A stretch of DNA of 64,000 nucleotides from DATJZG01 sp035499295 (GTDB lineage Bacteria; Myxococcota; Myxococcia; Myxococcales; Anaeromyxobacteraceae): the NCBI GenBank assembly GCA_035499295.1, contig DATJZG010000018.1, forward strand, positions 1 through 64,000. The letters run 5' to 3'. Shown here one piece after another: positions 1-7,682 of the stretch; within the stretch, counting starts at the first letter, position 1; each line of letters begins with the position of its first letter. A program made the translations under genes and the position numbers. The notes below the pieces were generated by a model. That model had not been told where the DNA came from. It saw only the letters and a list, made by a program, of their open reading frames with translations, and made no database searches.

Positions 1-60
1 GAGCGCGACGCGCAGCCCCGCCGCGGCCAGGCTGGCGGCCCTCGGGGTGGGCAGGAGCAC
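1..60 (-). CDS. DUF58 family protein, N-terminus only (cut by window edge)
   Basis: Only the first 20 codons lie in the window; the gene runs off the left edge. It starts at a GTG whose G is the last base of the MoxR TAG stop (TAGTG overlap), so the two are translationally coupled. The visible residues VLLPTPRAASLAAAG followed by a hydrophobic run match the usual opening of DUF58 membrane proteins, which normally follow MoxR ATPase genes. DUF58 proteins carry a von Willebrand A-like domain. The family call depends mostly on gene order, since too little sequence is present to prove it. Confidence 0.55.
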   Translation of the reverse strand, partial: MLLPTPRAASLAAAGLRVAL

Positions 61-1016
61 TAGCGCGGCACCTCGACCGAGGAGAGCAGCTCATCCACCA
101 CGTCGTCCGCCGTGGCGCCCTCGAGCTCCGCCTCCGGGCGGAGCAGGAGGCGGTGGCGCAGGACGGGGTGCGCCACCGCCTTCACGTCGTCCGGGGACAG
201 CCACTCCGCGCCGCGAAGTGCCGCGAGCGAGCGGGACACGGCGAGGAGCGCCAGCCCGGCCCTGGGGCTCGCCCCGAGCCGGACGCGGGCCATGGCACGC
301 GTCTCGCGCACCAGGCAGCCCACGTAGTGGAGGACAGCGGGAGAGACGGGGAGCCGCCTCGCCGCCGCGCGCAGCCCGGCGAGATCGCCCTGGCCGAGCA
401 CCGGGCCGACGCCCTTGGCGGCGAGGTCGCTCGGGTCGCCGCTCTCGCTCGCCCGGCGGAGGAGCTCCGCCTCCTCGGCGTCGGAGGGGTAGCCCACCCG
501 CACCTTGACGAGAAACCGGTCGATCTGGGCCTCGGGGAGCGGCCAGGTCCCCTCGTACTCCACCGGGTTCTGGGTGGCGATGACGAAGAAGAAGGGGCCG
601 AGCGGGTGCCTCGTCCCCTCCAGGGTGACCTGGCGCTCCTCCATCGCCTCGAGCAGGGCCGCCTGGGTCTTCGGGGGGCTGCGGTTCACCTCGTCGGCGA
701 GGAGCAGGTCCGTGAAGACCGGGCCGCGGACGAGCTCGAAGCTCCCGGTGTTGGGGCGAAAGACGCTCGTCCCGAGGATGTCCGCCGGCATGAGGTCGGG
801 CGTGAACTGGACCCTCGTCGCGCGCAGATCGAGCGAGCGCGCCAGCGCCTTGGCGATGAGGGTCTTCGCCACTCCCGGGACCCCCTCCAGGAGCACGTGG
901 CCGCCGGCGACGAAGGCGGCGAGGATCTCGTCGACCGCTGCCCCCTGGCCCACCACCACCTTCCCGATCTCGGCGCGAAGGCGCCCGTGCACCGGGACGA
1001 GCTGCGGTTCGGACAT
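60..1016 (-). CDS. MoxR family AAA+ ATPase
   Basis: A 318-residue AAA+ ATPase of the MoxR family, chaperone-like ATPases thought to insert metal cofactors or remodel partner complexes together with VWA-domain proteins. Walker A is GVPGVAKT (residues 45-52), Walker B LLLADE (104-109), followed by the typical NRSPPKTQAALLEAMEE helix; the C-terminus has the AAA lid. Length is normal for the family. ATG at 1016 is chosen over an in-frame TTG at 1025, because a -10-like TATCTT lies 7 bases before it and no Shine-Dalgarno is visible. It sits between DUF4350 upstream and DUF58 downstream, the standard MoxR neighbourhood. Its substrate is unknown. Confidence 0.93.
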   Translation of the reverse strand: MSEPQLVPVHGRLRAEIGKVVVGQGAAVDEILAAFVAGGHVLLEGVPGVAKTLIAKALARSLDLRATRVQFTPDLMPADILGTSVFRPNTGSFELVRGPVFTDLLLADEVNRSPPKTQAALLEAMEERQVTLEGTRHPLGPFFFVIATQNPVEYEGTWPLPEAQIDRFLVKVRVGYPSDAEEAELLRRASESGDPSDLAAKGVGPVLGQGDLAGLRAAARRLPVSPAVLHYVGCLVRETRAMARVRLGASPRAGLALLAVSRSLAALRGAEWLSPDDVKAVAHPVLRHRLLLRPEAELEGATADDVVDELLSSVEVPR

Positions 1017-1023
1017 GGCGGGC

Positions 1024-1029
1024 AAGATA
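1024..1029 (-). promoter_or_regulatory. Candidate -10 of a leaderless promoter for the MoxR gene
   Basis: TATCTT, preceded by GC, lies 7 bases before the ATG. Transcription would begin at or within a few bases of the start codon. There is no clear -35 and no Shine-Dalgarno. It is one of a series of similarly placed hexamers in the window. The neighbouring DUF4350 gene may also read through. Confidence 0.4.
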
Positions 1030-1049
1030 GCAAAAGCCCGGCCGGCCTT

Positions 1050-2171
1050 TCACCCCGGGCGCGCGGAGGGGGAGAGGGCCGCCTCCACCGCGCTCGCGGC
1101 GCGCGCCACCCGCAGGAGATCGGAGGGGCCGGCGGACGAAGCTCGCTCCGCGGCGGCCGCGACCTCCTCGAGGGCGGCGGCCGCGGCGGGGCTGCGCCGC
1201 TCGAGGAGCCGGGCTGCCTCGGCGGTGGAAAGGGCGCGCGGGATCCCCGCCCGGTCGCGGAGCCGCTCCCGGAGCTCGGCGTGCGCGGCCCGCACGAGCT
1301 CGGGCTCGGCCCGCGCCCGGCGGTAGAGCGCGGCGAGCGACTGCAGGTAGTGCTCCGTCCCGCGCTCGCCCGGCTCCGCGCAGGCCCGGATGCTGCCCAG
1401 CCGCGGCAGGACCGACCCGGCGATGAGCCCGAGGGCGAGCGCGGCCTGGCCGGCGATGGCGAGGAGCCCGGCGGGGAGGGACGGCAGGGCGCCTCCCGCC
1501 CTCCGCCGCTCGTCGAAGGCGAGCGGCCCGCCCTCCGCGGCGCGCGCCCAGAACTCGAGGTTGTCGCCCCTCGCCACGGTGGCGTTGGCGAGGAGATCCC
1601 GGCCGGCGAGGACGAGGACCTCTCCCCGCCCGACCGGGACGGAGAGGGCCGAGACGCAGGGCGCGCCGCTCCTCTCCTGGCCCGCCACCGGGAGGGCGCC
1701 GGGAACGGCGCTCTGGAGCTCCCCGCAGCGGCCGTAGAGCGTGAGGCCGCGGAAGAGGGGGTGGGGGGCGAGGGCGGTGGTCTCCCCCCGGGCCGACGCC
1801 GGGCCGCGGCGCAGGCCGAGGAGCCCGGCGAGCGCGGGCTGGGGGCTCGAGCTCAGGGCCCACACCGAAAGGCCCCCCGAGCGCGCGTGGTCGACGAAGG
1901 CCGCCGCCTCCGCGTCCCCGAGCGGCCCCGGAGGCTCGCCCAAGATCCAGACCGCGCCCCTCGGGGCCCTCTCCCCGTCCTCGACCCGCAGCGGCCCGCG
2001 GCCGGTCGACTCGGCCCAGCGCCACAGCCCCGCCGCGCCCTCGGGGCCGGTGCCGTCGGCGCCCGGCGCGAGCCGGTGGGCCGCGTCGACCTCGCGCCGG
2101 TGCAGGAGGGCGGTCGCCGCCGCGAATCCGGCGAGCGCGAGGAGGGCGGCGGCGGCCAGCTCTCGCCTCAC
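1050..2171 (-). CDS. DUF4350 domain membrane protein
   Basis: A 373-residue protein with a hydrophobic N-terminal segment (about residues 5-20) and a second hydrophobic segment near residues 240-262 (LLAIAGQAALALGLIAG). Between them lies a soluble domain with WILGEPPGPLGDAEAAAFVD, typical of DUF4350, which resembles a degenerate class I glutamine amidotransferase-like fold and is found beside MoxR, DUF58 and DUF4129 genes. GTG at 2171 overlaps the upstream TGA (GTGA), which fixes the start. The region after the second membrane segment is Ala/Arg-rich and cytoplasmic by inference. Function is unknown, probably in a membrane complex with the neighbours. Confidence 0.8.
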   Translation of the reverse strand: MRRELAAAALLALAGFAAATALLHRREVDAAHRLAPGADGTGPEGAAGLWRWAESTGRGPLRVEDGERAPRGAVWILGEPPGPLGDAEAAAFVDHARSGGLSVWALSSSPQPALAGLLGLRRGPASARGETTALAPHPLFRGLTLYGRCGELQSAVPGALPVAGQERSGAPCVSALSVPVGRGEVLVLAGRDLLANATVARGDNLEFWARAAEGGPLAFDERRRAGGALPSLPAGLLAIAGQAALALGLIAGSVLPRLGSIRACAEPGERGTEHYLQSLAALYRRARAEPELVRAAHAELRERLRDRAGIPRALSTAEAARLLERRSPAAAAALEEVAAAAERASSAGPSDLLRVARAASAVEAALSPSARPG

Positions 2172-2902
2172 CCCCCCTCCTGCGAGAGGCCGCCGCGGAG
2201 GGAGCGCGCCCGGGAGACCGCCTCCCGCGCCTCGGCCATCTCGACCGGGGCCTGGCCGTAGACCGCGCGCTCGAAGCGGCGAGAGAGCCACCCGAAGGTC
2301 GGCGCCGCCGAGGTGGCCCGGGGGCTCCGGTCGAGCTCCCGCACGAGCTCCCGGTTGGTGAGGTCGCAGCGGCGCGGGAGGGCGCCCGTCTCCTGCAGCG
2401 CCGCCAGGGCGGCGAGGAAGGATTGGCGCACCGCCTCGGCGGGCTGCCCGCTCGCCAGGGCGGCCTCGGCGCGCGCGTCGGCCGCCTCGCGGGCGGAAGG
2501 GCTCCCGGCGACCGGCCGCGGAGCGGCCCCTGGCGGCGGGCGGGAGGCGCGCCGGCGGGAGAGGACGAAGGCGGCGGCCGCTGCCGCGGCCGCGAGAGCG
2601 ACGAGGTAGGCGACCCGTCCCCCCGCCGCGTAGCGCTCCGCCTCGGGGGTGCCGAGGAGGTCGAGAAACCACTCCCAGAGCCGCTCGGCGAGCCGGCCCG
2701 CGGAGACGTCGGCCCGGGGCGGGCGGTCGGGGCCGAGGCCGGCGAGCGCCTTCCGGAGCGCGTCGCGGTCGCCGCTGCGGAGCCCGGCCGGCGCCGGCCT
2801 GGCGGCCCAGGCGGCGATGCGCGCCCCCGCGGCGCCCCCGGCCTCGGCTTCGGGCTCGGGCGCGGCGAGGAGCGCGACGGAGAGGAGGAGGGCCGGGGTC
2901 AG
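2168..2902 (-). CDS. DUF4129 domain membrane protein, probable CTG start
   Basis: About 244 residues: a leader-like hydrophobic start (LTPALLLSVALLAAPEPEAE), a periplasmic stretch, one membrane segment (VAYLVALAAAAAAAFVL, about residues 95-112), then a cytoplasmic DUF4129 domain (EAVRQSFLAALAALQETG and NRELVRELD). DUF4129 proteins go with MoxR operons. The frame has no ATG, GTG or TTG between the upstream gene's end and a GTG at 2431, which would remove the membrane segment. CTG at 2900-2902 overlaps the upstream TGA (CTGA) and is preceded 4 bases away by GGAGG, so it is taken as the start. The domain call is firm; the start is inferred. Confidence 0.72.
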   Translation of the reverse strand: MTPALLLSVALLAAPEPEAEAGGAAGARIAAWAARPAPAGLRSGDRDALRKALAGLGPDRPPRADVSAGRLAERLWEWFLDLLGTPEAERYAAGGRVAYLVALAAAAAAAAFVLSRRRASRPPPGAAPRPVAGSPSAREAADARAEAALASGQPAEAVRQSFLAALAALQETGALPRRCDLTNRELVRELDRSPRATSAAPTFGWLSRRFERAVYGQAPVEMAEAREAVSRARSLRGGLSQEGG

Positions 2903-3852
2903 GAGGCCTCCGGCCCCGCGAGTGCCTCCGCCCAGCGCTCCAGATCGAGCCCCTCCCGGCGGGCGCGGCGGTCGAAGTAGAAGACCGTCAGGGCCACGAG
3001 CCCGAAGGGCTGCACGGCGGCGTTGCCGACGGCCTCGAGCAGCCCGACCCCGAGCTCGGCGGGGAGCGGCAGCGGCGAGAGCGGCCCGCCGCGCCCCAGG
3101 GCGAGGGTGAGGGCGGCTCGGGGCAGCCCGGTGAGCCCGTTCACCGCAAGCGCGAGGAGCAAGGTGACGAAGAAGATGGCCGAGACCCGGATGCCGGGTC
3201 GCTCGGCGATTCGCTCCCCCGGCGCAGCGCCCATGAGGCGCGCGCTGCGCCGGAGCGACCGCAGCCCGTGGAGCCCCTCGGCGCCGGCGGCCGAAGGCGC
3301 CAGCGCGAGGCGAACCACCGCCCAGAGGAGGGCCGCGAGCCCGCCCGCGGCCGAGAGGGCGAGCGCCAGGGAGCGAGTGAGCCCCTCGGTGGCCCAGGCG
3401 GCGAGCGCGCCCGGGAGCGCGCCGGCGCCGGCGGCGAGGAAGAGGGCGCCGAAGACGGCGGCGGCCGCCGAGCCGACGGCCAGGCGGCGGGAGAGCGCGC
3501 GCTCGAGGCCCGGCCGCAGGCCCGCCTCCCCGTCCTCCCCGAGCAGCCGGGGGGCCACCACGGCGGCGATCGCACCGGAGGCGACGAGCTGGAGCAGGGA
3601 GCTCAGCCCGAGGACCGCGGCCGACCAGGCGAAGAGGCGCTCGGCGCCGGCCGGGGGGAGCGCGTGCCGGGAGAGTGTCACCTCGAGGAGCTCCGAGAGC
3701 ACGCCGGCGTAGGCGCGGTAGAGGACCAGGGCGGGGAGGCCGGTGGCGAGGCAGACGGCGAAGAGGGCGGGGAAGCTCGCCCGGGTCACGGCGACGGCTC
3801 GGTCCACCACGTCCCCGAGTGAGAGCGGCCGGATGGCGAGGTCGCCGGACAC
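2899..3852 (-). CDS. Polytopic membrane protein of unknown function
   Basis: A 317-residue integral membrane protein with about six hydrophobic stretches: ALFAVCLATGLPALVLY, LFAWSAAVLGLSSLLQLVA, AAAVFGALFLAAGAGAL, LALALSAAGGLAALLWAVV, FFVTLLLALAVNG, and one near the end before YFDRRARREG. The start VSGDLAIRPLSLGDVVDRAVAV resembles glycerophosphodiesterase-associated membrane domains and DUF4013-like proteins seen upstream of DUF4129 genes, but no enzyme motif is visible. GTG at 3852 was chosen because the conserved-looking region begins there. It is probably the first gene of the MoxR operon. No function is assigned. Confidence 0.75.
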   Translation of the reverse strand: MSGDLAIRPLSLGDVVDRAVAVTRASFPALFAVCLATGLPALVLYRAYAGVLSELLEVTLSRHALPPAGAERLFAWSAAVLGLSSLLQLVASGAIAAVVAPRLLGEDGEAGLRPGLERALSRRLAVGSAAAAVFGALFLAAGAGALPGALAAWATEGLTRSLALALSAAGGLAALLWAVVRLALAPSAAGAEGLHGLRSLRRSARLMGAAPGERIAERPGIRVSAIFFVTLLLALAVNGLTGLPRAALTLALGRGGPLSPLPLPAELGVGLLEAVGNAAVQPFGLVALTVFYFDRRARREGLDLERWAEALAGPEAS

Positions 3853-3933
3853 GCCCGGGAGCTTACGGGGTGGCGCGGGCGCGGTCGAGGAGGGGTTTGC
3901 GTTCCTCGCCGGACCGCTGTAGATCGCCTCTCG

Positions 3934-4134
3934 ATGCAGGTCACCCTGAACGGAGAGGTCCGGGAGCTCCCCGACGGGACCACCGTGGCCGGGCTCCTGG
4001 CGCAGCTCGGCATCAAGGCGCAGCGGGTGGCGGTCGAGGTGAACGAGACCGTGGTGCCCCGCGCCGACCACGGTGCGCGCGCCCTGCGCACTGGCGACGC
4101 AGTGGAGATCGTCGCCTTCATCGGAGGGGGTTGA
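3934..4134 (+). CDS. thiS: Sulfur carrier protein ThiS
   Basis: A 66-residue ubiquitin-like sulfur carrier for thiazole formation in thiamine biosynthesis. The C-terminal di-glycine (EIVAFIGGG), which is adenylated and converted to a thiocarboxylate, is intact, and MQVTLNGEVRELPDGTTVAGLL is the usual first strand-helix. It is followed 2 bases after its stop by thiG, its acceptor partner. ThiF, the activating enzyme, is not in this window. One extra Gly after the di-glycine would need trimming or tolerance, as seen in some homologues. It begins the operon, divergent from the MoxR cluster. Confidence 0.95.
   Translation: MQVTLNGEVRELPDGTTVAGLLAQLGIKAQRVAVEVNETVVPRADHGARALRTGDAVEIVAFIGGG
4123..4130 (+). 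promoter_or_regulatory. Ribosome binding site deciding the thiG start
   Basis: GGAGGGGG lies inside the end of thiS, six bases before GTG 4137. It is what favours GTG 4137 over TTG 4131. Confidence 0.6.
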
Positions 4135-4136
4135 CC

Positions 4137-4928
4137 GTGGAGACGCGCAGCGCCGACACCTGGAGCCTCGGTTCCCAGGCCTTCACCAGCCGGCTCCTGG
4201 TGGGGACCGGCAAGTACAAGGATTTCCCCACCATGAACCGGGCGCTCTTGGCCTCGGGGGCCGAGGTGGTGACGGTGGCCGTTCGCCGCCTCGACCTGAA
4301 GGCCAAGGGGGCGGAGTCGCTCCTCGAGTGGGTGCCGAAGGGGATGAGGCTCTTGCCCAACACGGCAGCCTGCTTCACCGCCGAGGAGGCGGTCCGCACC
4401 GCCCGGCTCGGCCGCGAGCTCGACATGGGCGACCTCGTGAAGCTCGAGGTCATCGGCGACCGGCGCACCCTCTTCCCGGACGTGGAGGGGCTGCTCTCGG
4501 CGGCGCGCGAGCTCGTGAAGGAGGGATTCACCGTCCTGCCGTACACGAACGACGACCCGGTGACGGCGAAGAAGCTCGAGGACGCGGGGTGCGCGGCGGT
4601 GATGCCTCTCGCCGCCCCCATCGGCTCGGGGCTCGGGATCCGCAACCCCTACAACCTCAAGATCCTGATGGAGTCGGTGAAGGTGCCGGTGCTCGTCGAC
4701 GCCGGCGTGGGCACCGCCAGCGACGCCGCGGTGGCGATGGAACTCGGGGCGGTGGCGGTCCTCATGAACACCGCCATCGCCGAGGCGGACGACCCGGTCC
4801 TCATGGCCGAGGCGATGCGCGAGGGGGTGAGCGCCGGGCGCAAGGCCTTCCTGGCCGGTCGCATGCCCATGAGGCTGCACGCCTCGGCGTCGAGCCCGAT
4901 GACGGGCCTGGTGGGGACGCCGCGCTAG
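4137..4928 (+). CDS. thiG: Thiazole synthase ThiG
   Basis: 263 residues. ThiG condenses deoxyxylulose 5-phosphate, dehydroglycine and ThiS thiocarboxylate into the thiazole phosphate of thiamine. Seen: LLVGTGKYKDF near the N-terminus, DLVKLEVIGD containing the Schiff-base lysine (about residue 100), and the phosphate-binding glycines in VLVDAGVGTASDAAVAMELG and AVLMNTAIAEADDP. GTG at 4137 has GGAGGGGG six bases upstream; TTG at 4131, overlapping the thiS stop, is an alternative. The end overlaps the convergent next gene by 4 bases. Confidence 0.95.
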   Translation: METRSADTWSLGSQAFTSRLLVGTGKYKDFPTMNRALLASGAEVVTVAVRRLDLKAKGAESLLEWVPKGMRLLPNTAACFTAEEAVRTARLGRELDMGDLVKLEVIGDRRTLFPDVEGLLSAARELVKEGFTVLPYTNDDPVTAKKLEDAGCAAVMPLAAPIGSGLGIRNPYNLKILMESVKVPVLVDAGVGTASDAAVAMELGAVAVLMNTAIAEADDPVLMAEAMREGVSAGRKAFLAGRMPMRLHASASSPMTGLVGTPR

Positions 4929-5746
4929 CCTTGGAAGGGCTTGACCGGCGTCCACTGGTCCGCGACGAAGCGGAAGACGCGCGAGGGGCGTCCCCAGTTG
5001 CCGGAGGCGAAGCCCTGGCAGATGCGCTCGTAGGCCTCGGCGTGCTGCTGCGGCGCGAACTCCTCCACCGTGCCGCGCAGCGAGTAGCCCTCGAACGTGT
5101 CGAGGTCGACGAGCAGCCGCGTCTCCTGCCGGTTCTGCTTCAGGTTCATGTAGGTCTTGAGGGCGAGCCCGTCGCCGTGGAAGAAGACCGGCCGGTCGAG
5201 CTTCGTCTCGTAGTGGAAGACGAAGCGCGGGGAGATGTTGGCGGTCTCTCCCACGCCCACCAGCGCGAACCGGACCCCGCCCACGATCTGCTGCACCTCC
5301 TCGAACGGGATCTGCTCGAAGAACTTCATGGTGTAGGGGCTGTGGTGCACGGTGTAGATCTGGCGTCCCTCGACCACGAGCTCGTTGCCCGACCGCCGGA
5401 AGAGCTCGGCCTCCGCCCCGTCGGTGGCGGGCAGGGCCTTGGTCTTGATCTGGTACCCCTGGTATTGCTCGATCTTGTCCACGTGAACGGTGATGCACTC
5501 GTTGCGCCCGGGCGGGCGCGGCAGTTGCCCGCGCAGGTGCACCCGCATCTCGGAGGGGTTGGCTCCGGGCTCGAGCCGGACGACCGGGAGCATGCCCACC
5601 GCCGCGTGGGTGCCGGCCAGGCTGGTCGTGCCCATGAAGGTGAGCAGCTTCTCGGCCTTCACGGTGGGAAAGTGAGAAGCTTGCTTTTTCTTCTGGATCT
5701 CCATGAAGTCCAGAAGGCTCTTCAGGTCGCCGTTCAAGGGACTCAC
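4925..5746 (-). CDS. Probable FMN-binding split-barrel (PNPOx-like) protein
   Basis: 273 residues, cytosolic. The C-terminal half contains the succession ISPRFVFHYE, ALKTYMNLKQNRQETRLLVD and GYSLRGTVEEF, which resembles the strand order of pyridoxamine 5'-phosphate oxidase-like flavin split barrels (a 'KTYxNLxxNPxxxLLV... GYxLRGxA' pattern). The N-terminal 90 residues (KKKQASHFPTVKAEKLLTF, then a Pro/Arg-rich strand region) are not recognised. The substrate is unknown, and the flavin call is by pattern only. The GTG start is 32 bases from the divergent thiE start. It is not obviously part of thiamine synthesis despite lying between thiG and thiE. Confidence 0.55.
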   Translation of the reverse strand: MSPLNGDLKSLLDFMEIQKKKQASHFPTVKAEKLLTFMGTTSLAGTHAAVGMLPVVRLEPGANPSEMRVHLRGQLPRPPGRNECITVHVDKIEQYQGYQIKTKALPATDGAEAELFRRSGNELVVEGRQIYTVHHSPYTMKFFEQIPFEEVQQIVGGVRFALVGVGETANISPRFVFHYETKLDRPVFFHGDGLALKTYMNLKQNRQETRLLVDLDTFEGYSLRGTVEEFAPQQHAEAYERICQGFASGNWGRPSRVFRFVADQWTPVKPFQG

Positions 5747-5778
5747 CTCGAGATGGATGTCCGCCTCGGAACTATTGG

Positions 5779-6438
5779 ATGATGCCGCGCGTCCTGCCGC
5801 ATGTCTACCTCGTGACCGACGCGGAGGCCGGGGCGGATCTGGTGGCCCGGGTGGAGGCCGCCCTCCGCGGACTGCCCCGGGAAGCCGTCGCCGTCCAGCT
5901 GCGCGCCAAGGAGGAGGGGGGACGGGCCCTCCTCGCCGCGGCGCGAGCGCTCCGGCGCGTCACCGAGGAGAGCGGGCAGTTGCTCGTCGTCAACGATCGC
6001 CTGGACGTGGCGCTCCTCGCCGAGGCCGACGGCGTCCACCTGCCCTCCCACGGCGTCCCGCCCGCCGCGGCCCGCCGGCTCCTCGGCTCGGGGAGGCTCG
6101 TGGGGGTCTCCTGCCACTCCGCCGCTGACGTGCTCCGGGCCCGGCAGGGCGGGGCCGACTTCGCCACCTTCGGCCCCGTCTTCCCGACCCCCTCCAAGCT
6201 TCGCTACGGCCCGCCGGTCGGCTTGGAGCGACTGCGCGAGGCCGCGGCGACGGGCCTTCCCGTCCTGGGCCTGGGAGGGGTCGACGTCGCTCGCGCCCCC
6301 GAGGTGATGGCGGCGGGCGCCTACGGGGTGGCCGCCATCCGCGCCTGGCTCGTGGCGGGCGACCCGGGGGCGGCGGTGCGAGGCCTGCTCGCCGCGACCG
6401 GAACCGGGGACGGCACTTCTCGGGACAGGGGGAGGTAA
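5779..6438 (+). CDS. thiE: Thiamine-phosphate synthase ThiE
   Basis: 219 residues, (beta-alpha)8 barrel enzyme that joins hydroxymethylpyrimidine diphosphate and thiazole phosphate to give thiamine phosphate. Seen: VYLVTDAEAG at the N-terminus, VAVQLRAKEEGGRALL (HMP-PP binding strand), VNDRLDVALLAEADGVHLP, and DFATFGPVFPTPSK, all in family order, ending with LPVLGLGGVDVARAPEVMAAGAYGVA. Two tandem ATGs (5779, 5782) make the exact start ambiguous; GGTATT-like sequence abuts them and no Shine-Dalgarno is visible. Separated from thiSG by a convergent/divergent gene. Confidence 0.93.
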   Translation: MMPRVLPHVYLVTDAEAGADLVARVEAALRGLPREAVAVQLRAKEEGGRALLAAARALRRVTEESGQLLVVNDRLDVALLAEADGVHLPSHGVPPAAARRLLGSGRLVGVSCHSAADVLRARQGGADFATFGPVFPTPSKLRYGPPVGLERLREAAATGLPVLGLGGVDVARAPEVMAAGAYGVAAIRAWLVAGDPGAAVRGLLAATGTGDGTSRDRGR

Positions 6439-6443
6439 GAGCC

Positions 6444-7280
6444 ATGCAGGGGAAGACGGGCCACGACCACGGCGCGAGCCACTCGCACCGCTCTCCGCAT
6501 CCCGGCGGGCGGGGCGGGCCCCACGATCGCCACGGGAACCCGCACGACCTCGCGCGCTACCTCTCGCGGCTCGAGGGGGAGGACCGGGCCGAGTGGCAGG
6601 AGCCCGAGCGAGTGCTCGCGGCCCTCCGCCTTCGCCGGGGCGCCACCGTCTGCGACGTCGGCGCCGGGCCCGGCTACTTCGCGCTGCGCATGGCGCGGCA
6701 AGTGGGTCCGGGCGGGGTCGTCTACGCCATCGACGTGGAGCCCCGCATGATCGAGACCTTGCGGGAGCGGATGCGGGAGGCCGGGGTGGGGAACGTCCGC
6801 CCCCTGCTCGCGACCGCCTCCCGGCCCGGCCTGCCGCCCCGCCCCTGCGACCTCATCCTCGTCGTCAACACCTTCCACCACTTCCCTGCCGGCGTGCGAT
6901 ACCTCGCGCGCCTCGCCGCCCGGCTCGGGCCGGGCGGCCGGATCGTGAACATCGACTTCCACAAGCGGGAGATGCCCGTGGGCCCCCCGGTCGCGCACAA
7001 GGTCGACCGGGTGGACTTCCTCGCGGCGGCGGCCGAAGCGGGGCTCCGGCTCGCGCGCGAGCACCGCTTCCTGCGCCACCAGTACTTCCTCGAGCTCGAG
7101 CCGGGCCCGGCGGTCGCGGGACGGGAGGCGGGCCGCGGGCGCGCTCCCAGGCCCGCGCCCCGGCGAGGCGGCGCCGCCCGCGAGCGGAAGCGAGCGCGCG
7201 CAAGAGCCGGCTCGTCCCGGAGTACCCGGCGGTCGCGGGGTTCGGGGTCAGGGGGCCGCCCCGGCCCCAGGCGCCGTTAG
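6444..7280 (+). CDS. SAM-dependent methyltransferase with His-rich head and Arg-rich tail
   Basis: 278 residues. The core (about 50-220) is a class I methyltransferase: motif I VCDVGAGPGYFALRMA, the acidic residue of motif II in VVYAIDVEPRMIETL, and CDLILVVNTFHHFPAGVRYLARLA, as in the UbiE/arsenite methyltransferase-like group. The first 40 residues are rich in His and Gly (HDHGASHSHRSPHPGG), suggesting metal binding. The last 60 residues are almost all Arg, Gly, Ser and Pro and overlap the convergent MauE-like gene by 33 bases; this tail could be a poorly constrained extension. GGGGGAGG precedes the ATG. Substrate unknown; it follows thiE by 5 bases. Confidence 0.8.
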   Translation: MQGKTGHDHGASHSHRSPHPGGRGGPHDRHGNPHDLARYLSRLEGEDRAEWQEPERVLAALRLRRGATVCDVGAGPGYFALRMARQVGPGGVVYAIDVEPRMIETLRERMREAGVGNVRPLLATASRPGLPPRPCDLILVVNTFHHFPAGVRYLARLAARLGPGGRIVNIDFHKREMPVGPPVAHKVDRVDFLAAAAEAGLRLAREHRFLRHQYFLELEPGPAVAGREAGRGRAPRPAPRRGGAARERKRARARAGSSRSTRRSRGSGSGGRPGPRRR

Positions 7281-7682
7281 CCGGCCCGGGCCGAGGGCGA
7301 GGGAAGCGATCGTCAGGGCGAAGAGGGCGAGATCGCGCCCGACCGCGCCCCAGCTCGCGGTCTCCTTCCCGCCGAAGCAGCCGCAGGAGAGGTCGATCCC
7401 TCGCAGGAGCGCCTGCGAGAGCGCCGCGGCGAAGACGAGAAGGAGCAGGGCGAGGACGGCGGCGGCCGCCCGCGGCCACCACCCGGCGACGAGGGCCGCC
7501 CCGGCGACGAGCTCCACCCCCACCAGCGCGGCGGCGAGGAGGGGAACCCAGCCCGGCGGCAGGACCCGGTAGTTCGCGACGCTCTCGGCGAAGCCGGCCA
7601 TGTCGGGGAGCTTGGCCGCGGCGGCCCACACGAAGAGAGCACCCAGGAGCAGGCGGAGGAGGGCCGCCGGGGCGCGTCTCAC
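7248..7682 (-). CDS. MauE/DoxX-like redox membrane protein
   Basis: 144 residues with four predicted membrane helices (LLRLLLGALFVWAAAAKL, LLAAALVGVELVAGAALVAG, AAAVLALLLLVFAAALSQ, DLALFALTIASLAL). Between helices 3 and 4 is DLSCGCFGGKE, the CxCFG signature of the MauE family, membrane proteins of methylamine utilisation and disulfide metabolism related to DoxX and VKOR-type folds. ATG overlaps the rhodanese stop by 4 bases, so the two are coupled. A role in periplasmic thiol or persulfide chemistry with the rhodanese is an inference from pairing. Confidence 0.85.
   Translation of the reverse strand: MRRAPAALLRLLLGALFVWAAAAKLPDMAGFAESVANYRVLPPGWVPLLAAALVGVELVAGAALVAGWWPRAAAAVLALLLLVFAAALSQALLRGIDLSCGCFGGKETASWGAVGRDLALFALTIASLALGPGRLTAPGAGAAP

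Noticed and set aside
153..2261. Very long plus-strand open frame (702 codons) opposite the MoxR/DUF4350 genes
   Set aside because: High GC content opens frames in all directions; its product is low-complexity Arg/Gly/Pro, and the minus-strand genes have clear domains.
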